The position numbers and the translations under genes are program-made. Below are positions 15,931 through 23,323 of a stretch of 64,000 nucleotides of DNA, piece after piece; positions within the stretch are counted from its first letter, which is position 1; each line of letters begins with the position of its first letter. The notes under the pieces are model-generated. The model was not told where the DNA came from and ran no database searches. It worked only from the letters and a program-made list of their open reading frames with translations. Origin of the DNA: Conexibacter arvalis (GTDB lineage: Bacteria > Actinomycetota > Thermoleophilia > Solirubrobacterales > Solirubrobacteraceae); contig NZ_JACHNU010000001.1 in NCBI RefSeq assembly GCF_014199525.1, positions 1,652,182-1,716,181 on the forward strand. Reading direction: 5' to 3'.

Positions 15931-16732
15931 GACCAGCGGCCGCTCAGGAGCCGAACGCGAGTTCCCGGCTGATCCCGCGGCACGGGCGCCGGCCGACGCG
16001 CCGCCCTACCAGGTCGACGCCTACCAGCGCACCTTCTCCGCGCGCGTCGTGCGCGCGGAGGGGACCGCCGTCCAGCTCGAGGGCAGCGCGCTCTACCCGG
16101 GCGGCGGCGGCCAGCCGGCCGACCACGGGACGCTGAGCGCGGGCGACCGCAGCTGGCGGGTCACCGGCGCCAAGCTGGCGCGCGACGACAGCGATCCCGC
16201 CTTCCCGGCGCCGGGGTGCTGGCATCTGCTCGACGGCGAGGCGCCCGAGGCGGGGACCGAGCTGGCCGGCGAGCTCGACTGGGAGCGCCGCTACGCGCTG
16301 ATGCGCACCCACACCGCGCTCCACGTCCTCTGCGCCGTCGTCTGGCGCGACTACGGGGCGAAGGTCACCGGTGCCAACATGGAGCCGCTGCGCGGGCGGA
16401 TGGACTTCGAGTTCGAGCACCTCTCGGGCGAGTTCGTGCGCGAGCTGGAGGAGAAGGTCAACGCCGAGGTCGCCGCCGCGCGTCCGACCCGCGTCGACTT
16501 CCTGCCGCGCGCCGAGGCCGACGCCGACCCCGAGCTGATCCGCAACAAGGTCAGCCTGCTGCCGCCGTCGATCACGGTCGTGCGCGTGGTGGGGATCGAA
16601 GGGCTGGACCTGCAGGCCGACGGCGGCACCCACGTCGCCAACACGAGCGAGGTCGGGACGATCTCGCTCCCGTCGTACAAGAGCAAGGGCAAGATCAACA
16701 AGCGAGTTGAACTCACGCTGACGGGAGGCTGA
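15923..16732 (+). CDS. AlaX-type trans-editing protein (AlaRS editing domain)
   Basis: 269 residues of the AlaRS second-additional/editing domain family. Gly-rich 'YPGGGGQPAD', the zinc motif 'HTALH', and 'ADGGTHVANTSEVG' (usually CGGTHxxxTxEIG, with Asp here at the usual Cys) are all visible. AlaX proteins hydrolyse wrongly charged aminoacyl-tRNA, classically Ser- or Gly-tRNA(Ala). It begins at a TTG (15923) that overlaps the hydratase stop by 8 bases; an N-terminal 30 residues are disordered. Its place directly before an IleRS gene in a biosynthetic-looking operon suggests it removes a toxic analogue from a tRNA, which is inference. Confidence 0.85.
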   Translation: MSETSGRSGAEREFPADPAARAPADAPPYQVDAYQRTFSARVVRAEGTAVQLEGSALYPGGGGQPADHGTLSAGDRSWRVTGAKLARDDSDPAFPAPGCWHLLDGEAPEAGTELAGELDWERRYALMRTHTALHVLCAVVWRDYGAKVTGANMEPLRGRMDFEFEHLSGEFVRELEEKVNAEVAAARPTRVDFLPRAEADADPELIRNKVSLLPPSITVVRVVGIEGLDLQADGGTHVANTSEVGTISLPSYKSKGKINKRVELTLTGG

Positions 16733-16734
16733 GC

Positions 16735-19700
16735 ATGCGCGAGCCGCATCGACCGGTGGACAAGCGACCGGACTTCCCGCAGATAGAGGAGCGGGTGCTG
16801 GAGCGCTGGCGCGAGGAGCGGACCTTCGAGCAGGCGCTCGCGCAGCGGGAGGACGGGCCGGTCTTCAGCTTCATCGAAGGGCCGCCGACGGCGAACGGGA
16901 ACCCGGGCTCGCACCACGTCCTGCTGCGGTCGTTCAAGGACTTCTACATGCGCTACCGCACGATGTGCGGCTACCGCGTGCCACGCAAGGCCGGCTGGGA
17001 CTGCCACGGCCTGCCGGTCGAGCTCGAGGTCGAGAAGCAGCTCGGGCTCAACTCCAAGCGCGAGATCGAGGACTACGGCGTCGGCGAGTTCAACGAGCGC
17101 TGCCGCGCCTCCAACCAGCACTACATCAGAGCGTGGGAGCGGCTGACCGAGCGGGTCGGCTTCTGGATCGACCTCGAGAACGCCTTCCAGACCGGCACGC
17201 CGGAGTACATCGAGTCGGTCTGGTGGTCGTTGCATGAGCTGTGGGACAGAGGCCTGATCTACGAAGGCCACAAGGTCGTGCCGTACTGCCCGCGCTGCGG
17301 CACCGCGCTCTCCTCGCACGAGGTCGCGATGGGCTACGCCGAGGCCGAGGACCTGACCGCGACGGTCAAGTTGCCCGTCGTCGAGCGGCGCGGGCCGCTG
17401 CAGGTCGGCGACGCGCTGCTGATCTGGACGACGCAGCCGTGGACGCTGTTCGCCAACTGCGCCGTCGCGATCGACCCCGACGTCCGCTACGTGCGCGCGC
17501 GCCGCGACGGCGAGGTGCTCGTGCTGGCCGAGGAGCGGATCGCCGACGTGCTCGGCGAGGAGGGCGTCGAGGTGCTCGACCGCTTCCCCGGCCGCACGAT
17601 CGTCGACGCCCGCTACGAGCCGCCGTTCGACCACCTGCCCGACCACGGGCCGAAGGGCCACACGGTGCTCGCCGCCGACCACGTCACGCTCGACAAGGGC
17701 ACCGGCCTCGTCCACACCGCGATGGCGTTCGGCGAGGAGGACTTCGTCCTCTGCGAGCGCCACGCGATCCCGCTCGTCAACCCGGTCCGCGAGGACGGCA
17801 CCTACGACGCCCGGATCGACGGCTGGGAGGGGATCTTCGTCGGCGACGCGACGCCGAGAGTGATCGAGGAGCTGCGCGCCGCCGGCAAGCTGCTGGAGGC
17901 GGCGCCGTACTCGCACTCCTATCCGCACTGCTGGCGCTGCGACTCGAAGCTCCTCTACTACGCGAAGGAGAGCTGGTACATCGCGACGCGCGACCAGCGC
18001 CACGCGATGCTGAGACAGAACCAGCGGATCGACTGGCGGCCCGAGCACGTCCGCGACGGCCGCTTCGGCAACTGGCTCCAGGGCAACGTCGACTGGGCGC
18101 TGTCGCGCGACCGCTACTGGGGGACGCCGCTGCCGATCTGGCTGTGCGACGACCCGGGCTGCGACGCGCGCCACTGCGTCGGCTCGATGGAGGAGCTGAG
18201 AGCGCTCGCCGGCGAACTGCCGAGAGACCTCCACCGGCCCTACATCGACGAGGTCACGTGGGCCTGCTCGGTCGAGGGCTGCGGCGGGACGATGAGACGG
18301 GTCAGAGCGACGATCGACACCTGGTACGACTCGGCCTGCATGCCGTTCGCGCAGTTCCACTACCCGTTCGAGGGTGTGGAGGAGTTCAGAGCGCAGTTCC
18401 CGCCGTCGTTCATATGCGAGGGGATCGACCAGACGCGCGGCTGGTTCTACACCTCGCTGGCGGTCTCGACGCTGCTGTTCGACGACATCCCGTTCCAGAC
18501 GGCCGTCTGCGTCGGCCACGTGCAGGACAGAAACGGCCACAAGATGTCGAAGAGCCGCGGCAACGCGGTCGACCCGTGGGACGTGCTGGAGCGCCACGGC
18601 GCCGACGCCTTCCGCTGGTACTACCTCGCCTCCCAGCAGCCGTGGGCCGGCTACCGCTTCTCCAGAGAGGCGGTGCAGGAGGCGGTCAAGCAGGTGCTGA
18701 TGCCGCTGTGGTCGGTCTACTCGTTCTACGTGATGTACGCGAACATCGAGCGCTTCGACGCGCGCGCCGCGGCCGCCGCGCCGAAGCCGGCGCGCCGCTC
18801 CGAGCTCGACCGCTGGGCGCTGTCGCGGCTGCAGGGCGTGACCGCGCGGATGCGCGAGCGGGTCGACGCCTTCGACGCCCACGGCGCGACGCAGGTCGTG
18901 CTCGAGTGGCTCGACGACCTCTCCAACTGGTACGTGCGGCTGTCGCGCCGCCAGTTCTGGAACGGCGACGCCGGCTCGCTCGCGACGCTGCGCGAGTGCC
19001 TGCTGACGACCGTCAAGCTGATCGCGCCGGCGCTGCCGTTCGTCGCCGAGGAGCTGTACGAGAACCTCGTCGGCGGCACGACCGGCGTCTTCCGCGCGGA
19101 GCCGCGCTCGGTCCACCTCTGCGACTACCCGGTCGCCGACGGGGCGCTGGTCGACGAGCGGCTGGAGCGCGACATGCGCTTCGCGCGCGAGACGATCGAG
19201 CTCGGCCGCGACGCGCGCGACAAGGCGAAGGTGAAGGTCCGCCAGCCGCTCGGCCGCGTGATCGTCTGCACCTCCGCGAGAGACGGCCGCGAGGCGGTCG
19301 CGCGGATGGGCGAGCTGATCTGCCGCGAGCTGAACGTCAAGCGGGTCGAGGTCGTCGCCGACGAGCTGGCGCTGGAGCGGCCGCTGGTGCTGCCCAACCT
19401 GCAGCGGCTCGGCCCGCGCGTCGGCCGCGACATGCCGGCGATCGTCGCCTCGCTGCGGGCGCGCGACGGCGACGAGGCGCTGCAGGCGCTGCGCGAGCAT
19501 GGCGTGCTGACCGTCCACGTCGGCGACCCCGGCGACCTGTTCGACCCGCCGCGCACCTATGCGCTGGCCGAGAACGACCTGGTCGTCCGCCGCGAGCCGC
19601 GCGACGGGCTCGTGCTGTCGTCGCGGCCGGGCGCCGCCGGGCTCGGCCTCGTCGTCGCGATCGACACGACGATCGACCCCGCGCTGAGGCGCGAGGGGCT

Positions 19701-19953
19701 CGCGCGCGAGATCGTGCGAGCGGTGCAGGCGGCGCGCAGAGAGGCCGGCGTCGCCGTCACCGACCGGATCGAGCTGCGGCTCGGCGGCAGCGACGAGCTG
19801 CTTGGCGCCGCGCGCGAGCACGAGGGCTACGTCGCGCAGGAGACGCTCGCGACCTCGGTCCTGTACGTCGGCGCCGTCGTCGAGGGCGCCGTCGACGTCG
19901 ACGGCCACCCGCTCTCGGTCGCCGTCGCCGTCCAGGTCCCGACGCCGGCGTAG
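16735..19953 (+). CDS. ileS: isoleucyl-tRNA synthetase, type 2, with GXHH signature
   Basis: 1072 residues, length typical of type 2 (long) IleRS. The first signature, usually HXGH, is G58-S-H-H61 ('GNPGSHHVLL'). 'GHKMSKSRGN' (about 601-610) gives KMSKS. The CP1 editing domain shows 'TTQPWTLFANC' (a Gln in the usual TTTPWTL) and 'GTGLVHTAMAFGEEDF'. C-terminal domain with 'FRAEPRSVHL' and 'LARSVLYVG'-like barrel follows. It charges tRNA(Ile). IleRS2 enzymes with GXHH are known for extreme mupirocin resistance. It is the last gene of the operon, 2 bases after alaX, with RBS GGGAGG. Whether it is the only IleRS of the cell cannot be known here. Confidence 0.93.
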   Translation: MREPHRPVDKRPDFPQIEERVLERWREERTFEQALAQREDGPVFSFIEGPPTANGNPGSHHVLLRSFKDFYMRYRTMCGYRVPRKAGWDCHGLPVELEVEKQLGLNSKREIEDYGVGEFNERCRASNQHYIRAWERLTERVGFWIDLENAFQTGTPEYIESVWWSLHELWDRGLIYEGHKVVPYCPRCGTALSSHEVAMGYAEAEDLTATVKLPVVERRGPLQVGDALLIWTTQPWTLFANCAVAIDPDVRYVRARRDGEVLVLAEERIADVLGEEGVEVLDRFPGRTIVDARYEPPFDHLPDHGPKGHTVLAADHVTLDKGTGLVHTAMAFGEEDFVLCERHAIPLVNPVREDGTYDARIDGWEGIFVGDATPRVIEELRAAGKLLEAAPYSHSYPHCWRCDSKLLYYAKESWYIATRDQRHAMLRQNQRIDWRPEHVRDGRFGNWLQGNVDWALSRDRYWGTPLPIWLCDDPGCDARHCVGSMEELRALAGELPRDLHRPYIDEVTWACSVEGCGGTMRRVRATIDTWYDSACMPFAQFHYPFEGVEEFRAQFPPSFICEGIDQTRGWFYTSLAVSTLLFDDIPFQTAVCVGHVQDRNGHKMSKSRGNAVDPWDVLERHGADAFRWYYLASQQPWAGYRFSREAVQEAVKQVLMPLWSVYSFYVMYANIERFDARAAAAAPKPARRSELDRWALSRLQGVTARMRERVDAFDAHGATQVVLEWLDDLSNWYVRLSRRQFWNGDAGSLATLRECLLTTVKLIAPALPFVAEELYENLVGGTTGVFRAEPRSVHLCDYPVADGALVDERLERDMRFARETIELGRDARDKAKVKVRQPLGRVIVCTSARDGREAVARMGELICRELNVKRVEVVADELALERPLVLPNLQRLGPRVGRDMPAIVASLRARDGDEALQALREHGVLTVHVGDPGDLFDPPRTYALAENDLVVRREPRDGLVLSSRPGAAGLGLVVAIDTTIDPALRREGLAREIVRAVQAARREAGVAVTDRIELRLGGSDELLGAAREHEGYVAQETLATSVLYVGAVVEGAVDVDGHPLSVAVAVQVPTPA

Positions 19954-20048
19954 GCGGGGCGGGGCGGCGGGCGCGGCGGCGGCGCGGCGGCGCTCGGCGC
20001 GGCCGCCCCGCCGCCCGCCGCGCCGGCGCCCCGGCGGCGCCCCCCCCG

Positions 20049-20097
20049 GAGGAGTGGCGTTCTGGGGGTCGATATCACCCCCAAGCCGCCACTCCTC
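20049..20097. repeat. nested inverted repeat (copy 2), downstream of ileS
   Basis: Outer 11-bp perfect arms GAGGAGTGGCG (20049-20059) and CGCCACTCCTC (20087-20097) enclose 'TTCT', an inner hairpin GGGGGT-CGATATC-ACCCCC (20064-20082) and 'AAGC'. The plan and the GTTCTGG hinge match the element at 9525-9573. It could serve as the ileS terminator. The rest of the 19954-20169 gap is a GC-rich stretch and an AT-richer promoter-like segment (GATCGATGTAGCATG at about 20144-20158) before the next gene. Confidence 0.7.
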
Positions 20098-20169
20098 GCG
20101 CCGCAGGAGGCGAAGTCAGCACGGACATGGCGTGGTGTAACACTGATCGATGTAGCATGTACATCAGTC

Positions 20170-22095
20170 ATGTTCGCCGCGATCGATGAACCCGCCGGCG
20201 GCGCCGCGATCGGCGAGGTGATCCTCGCCTCCTCCGCCGCGCTCACGCTGACCGTCGCCCTGCTCGTCCTCGGGCTCGGCCACCGTGCCGGCCGCGTCAA
20301 GCTGCTCGGCCGCGTCTCGGACTTCGCCGAGCGCCGCACGGGCCTGCCGGGCTGGGTCGGCTTTCCCGCCGCGATCGCCGCCGGCTCGCTGCTGTGCGCC
20401 GTGGTCGGCATGTACTGGGACATCGCGCTCCACATCGACGTGGGACGCGACGAGGGGCCGCTTGCCAACCCGGCCCACTACTTCATCCTGATCGGGCTGT
20501 TCGGCATCTTCACGGCGGGCTTCGTCGCGATGGTGCTGCCGTTCGGCAAGCCGAGCCGCTCGGCGGTCCGCCTCGGCGTCGAGTGGTACGCGCCGCTCGG
20601 CGGCCTGCTCGTCTGCTCGAGCGCCGCCTTCGCGCTGCTCGGCTTCCCGCTCGACGACGTCTGGCACCGGCTCTTCGGCCAGGACGTCACACTCTGGGGC
20701 CCGACGCACCTGATGCTGATCGGCGGCGCCTCGATGACGGTGCTCGGCCTCGCGGTGCTGCTCGTCGAGGGCCAGCGGGCCAAGGAGGCCGCCGCCGACG
20801 GCGCGGGCGGGCCGGGCGCCTCGGCTCCGGCGGGCACGGGCGGGACGCGCGCGGCCTCGGGACGACGCGGCGCGGTCGACGAGCCGGGCTGGGTCGGGCT
20901 GACCCGGCGCGTCGCGCTCTGCGGCGCCTTCCTGCTCGGCCTCTCGACCTTCCAGGCCGAGTTCGACTTCGGCGTCCCGCAGTTCCGCTTCGTCTTCCAG
21001 CCGCTGCTGATCATGCTCGCCGCCGGCGTCGGCCTCGTCGCCGTGCGCGTCTGGGCCGGGCGCGGCGCGGCGATCGGCGCGGTCCTCTTCTTCCTGCTGA
21101 TCCGCGGGCTGCTGGCGCTGCTCGTCGGCCCCGTGATCGGCGAGACGACGCCGCACTTCCCGCTCTACGTCGTGCCGGCGCTGATCGTCGAGGCGATCGC
21201 GCTGAAGCCCGGGATCGTGCGCAGGCCGTTCCGGTTCGGGCTGCTGACCGGCATCGGGATCGGCACGCTCGGGCTCGCGGCCGAGTGGGGCTGGACCCAC
21301 CTGTGGATGCCGATCCCGTGGCCGTCGACGCTGCTGCCGGAGGCGATCGTCTTCGGGCTGCCGACCGCGCTCGGCGCCGCCTTCGTCGGCGCCTGGATCG
21401 GCGACCGGCTGGCGCTCGGCGCCAAGGACCACGACCGGCGGCTCGACGTCGCCGCGCTGGCCGGCTCGCTCGCGATCTTCGCGCTGATCGGCGTCGCGCT
21501 CTACAAGCCGGCGGTCGAGGACGTCCGCGCGACGGTGACGCTCGCCGACGTCCAGGGCCCGCCGAACCGCGAGGTCGAGGCCGTCGTCAGGTTCGACCCG
21601 GTCGACGCCGCCGAGGGCAGCGAGTGGCTGACCGCGACCGCGTGGCAGGGCGACGGCTTCGTCGTCGACCGGCTCGAGCGGGTCGCGGACGGCGTCTACC
21701 GCACCACCCAGCCGATCCCCGTCCACGGCAACTGGAAGGCGCTGGTGCGGATGCAGCGCGGCAACACGCTCAGCGGCATCCCGATCTTCATGCCCAAGGA
21801 CCGTGCGATCCCGGCGCCCGAGGTGCCGGCGCCCGCGAGCTTCACGCGCACCTTCGAGGCCGACCACAGAATCCTCCAGCGCGAGCAGAAGGCGGCCGCG
21901 GGCTGGCTGTGGGCGGTCGCCTACACGGTCGTCGGCCTGATCGCGCTGTCGCTGCTGGCGCTGATGGCGTGGGCGCTGCGACGGCTGTCGACGGCCGCCG
22001 AGGGCACGCCGCCGTCGACGCCGTCGGCGCGGGCGACCGCTGCCCCGACACCGTCGCCGCCGCTGAGCGGCGCCGCGAGCGGGGCGGGCGCGTGA
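20170..22095 (+). CDS. large polytopic membrane protein with duplicated Asp/His motif
   Basis: 641 residues with about twelve membrane helices, an extracytoplasmic beta-rich domain (about 440-585, containing 'PIPVHGNWKALVRMQRG') and a final helix. A motif D-x3-H-x3-G-x-D-x(5-6)-P-x-H occurs twice with the same spacing: D84/H88/G92/D94/P101/H103 and D162/H166/G170/D172/P178/H180. This points to an internal duplication and a metal or haem site near the membrane surface. I do not recognise a characterised family. The stop overlaps the start of the hydrolase gene (GTGA), so the two are co-translated. Confidence 0.8.
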   Translation: MFAAIDEPAGGAAIGEVILASSAALTLTVALLVLGLGHRAGRVKLLGRVSDFAERRTGLPGWVGFPAAIAAGSLLCAVVGMYWDIALHIDVGRDEGPLANPAHYFILIGLFGIFTAGFVAMVLPFGKPSRSAVRLGVEWYAPLGGLLVCSSAAFALLGFPLDDVWHRLFGQDVTLWGPTHLMLIGGASMTVLGLAVLLVEGQRAKEAAADGAGGPGASAPAGTGGTRAASGRRGAVDEPGWVGLTRRVALCGAFLLGLSTFQAEFDFGVPQFRFVFQPLLIMLAAGVGLVAVRVWAGRGAAIGAVLFFLLIRGLLALLVGPVIGETTPHFPLYVVPALIVEAIALKPGIVRRPFRFGLLTGIGIGTLGLAAEWGWTHLWMPIPWPSTLLPEAIVFGLPTALGAAFVGAWIGDRLALGAKDHDRRLDVAALAGSLAIFALIGVALYKPAVEDVRATVTLADVQGPPNREVEAVVRFDPVDAAEGSEWLTATAWQGDGFVVDRLERVADGVYRTTQPIPVHGNWKALVRMQRGNTLSGIPIFMPKDRAIPAPEVPAPASFTRTFEADHRILQREQKAAAGWLWAVAYTVVGLIALSLLALMAWALRRLSTAAEGTPPSTPSARATAAPTPSPPLSGAASGAGA

Positions 22096-23216
22096 ACGAG
22101 TTGAAGGCTGCCGCGGTCCCTGGCCGCGAGCGGAGCGCCGGTCGCGCCGCGGCCGCGAGCGCCACGAGCGCTCGCAGCCGCGGCGGCGCGCGGCGCTGGG
22201 TGGAGGCCGGCGCGCTGCTCGGCGTCGGCGCGGCCGCCGCGGCGTGGGAGTCGGCGCGGCGCCGCGACCTGCGGCGGATCGAGGCCGACCCGGCCGGCGT
22301 CGCCCTCTTCGAGCGCCCGCGCGGCGAGGAGCGCGACGTCGTCGCCCCCGACGGGACGCGGCTGCGGGCCGAGCTGTTCGGCCCCGACGACGCGCCGCCG
22401 CTCGTCCTCGTCCACGGCTGGACCTGCGCGCGGCGGTTCTGGGCCGAGCAGCTGCACGCGCTCGCCGACCGCTACCGGATCGTCACGTTCGACCTGCGCG
22501 GCCACGGCGACAGCGAGGCGCCGGCCGGCGGCGACTTCTCGATCGACGCGCTCGCCGACGACCTGCAGGCGGTGCTCGACGCGACCGTCCCCGACGGGCG
22601 CCGCGCGCTGCTCGTCGGCCACTCGCTCGGCGCGATGTCGATCGTCGCCTGGGCCGGACGCTTCCCGGACGAGGTCGAGCGGCGGGCGGCCGGCGCGGCG
22701 CTGCTCAACACCGGCGTCGGCGACCTGATCGACCAGTCGCTGATCGTGAAGCTGCCGCGTGGGATGAGAGTGGCGAAGGCGGTCGTCGGCGGGATCTTCC
22801 TCAGCGCCAGCGGACCGTTGCCGCCGGCCTCGCCGATCAGCCTGCGGGCGGTCCGGTACGTCGCGCTGGCGCCGTCGGCGACGCCGGCGCAGATCGCCTT
22901 CTGCCAGGAGATGGTGCTCGCCTGCCGCCGCGACGTTCGCGCCGGCTGCGGCCGCACGCTGTCGCGGCTCGACCTCGCCGACGCGATCGCGTCGCTGACG
23001 GTGCCGACGACGGTGCTCGGCGGCGGCCGCGACCGTCTCACGCCGCCGCCGCACGTCGAGCGGATGGCAGCCGCGCTTCCCCGACTGGCCGAGCGGGTCG
23101 AGCTGCCCCGCTCGGGCCACATGGGTCCGATCGAGGACCCGCATGCAGTGAACGCCGCGCTCGAGCGGCTCGCCGTGACGGCAGGGGTCGCGCCCGCCGT
23201 CGCGGTCGTCTCGTAG
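22092..23216 (+). CDS. alpha/beta hydrolase
   Basis: 374 residues from a GTG at 22092. An Ala-rich N-terminal hydrophobic segment ('VEAGALLGVGAAAAAW') may anchor it to the membrane. The fold is clear: oxyanion 'LVLVHGWTCARRFW', 'VTFDLRGHGDSEAP', nucleophile elbow 'GHSLGAMS', a lid insertion, and catalytic His in 'SGHMGPIEDP'. The Asp is probably in 'VLGGGRDRLTPP'. Substrate unknown. It overlaps the preceding membrane-protein gene by 4 bases, suggesting the two proteins work together. A strong hairpin follows at 23234. Confidence 0.9.
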   Translation: MNELKAAAVPGRERSAGRAAAASATSARSRGGARRWVEAGALLGVGAAAAAWESARRRDLRRIEADPAGVALFERPRGEERDVVAPDGTRLRAELFGPDDAPPLVLVHGWTCARRFWAEQLHALADRYRIVTFDLRGHGDSEAPAGGDFSIDALADDLQAVLDATVPDGRRALLVGHSLGAMSIVAWAGRFPDEVERRAAGAALLNTGVGDLIDQSLIVKLPRGMRVAKAVVGGIFLSASGPLPPASPISLRAVRYVALAPSATPAQIAFCQEMVLACRRDVRAGCGRTLSRLDLADAIASLTVPTTVLGGGRDRLTPPPHVERMAAALPRLAERVELPRSGHMGPIEDPHAVNAALERLAVTAGVAPAVAVVS

Positions 23217-23233
23217 TGCCCGCGTCCCCGCGG

Positions 23234-23259
23234 CCGGCCGCCGCGCCCGCGGCGGCCGG
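23234..23259 (+). terminator. hairpin terminator after the hydrolase
   Basis: Perfect 11-bp stem CCGGCCGCCGC-GCCC-GCGGCGGCCGG, 18 bases after the hydrolase stop, with no T-tract. Confidence 0.65.
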
Positions 23260-23279
23260 AGCCGCACGGGACACAAGCC

Positions 23280-23299
23280 GAACCGGATCGATCTGGTTC
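23280..23299. promoter_or_regulatory. 20-bp palindrome upstream of PIN-domain gene
   Basis: GAACCGGATCGATCTGGTTC is palindromic except for one symmetric pair, 24 bases before the PIN gene start. The AT-richer DNA around it (TTCTATGTTCTGC) looks promoter-like. It could be an operator for the PIN protein itself, whose C-terminus looks like a winged helix. Confidence 0.4.
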
Positions 23300-23323
23300 T
23301 ATGTTCTGCGATTCTCCTGAGTA

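Noticed and set aside
16351-19908. 1185-codon open frame antisense to ileS, and other long antisense frames (for example 41033-43558 and 20164-21867)
   Set aside because: High GC makes stops rare in shadow frames. Translations are Arg/Ala/Asp-rich without motifs, while the opposite strand gives complete known proteins.
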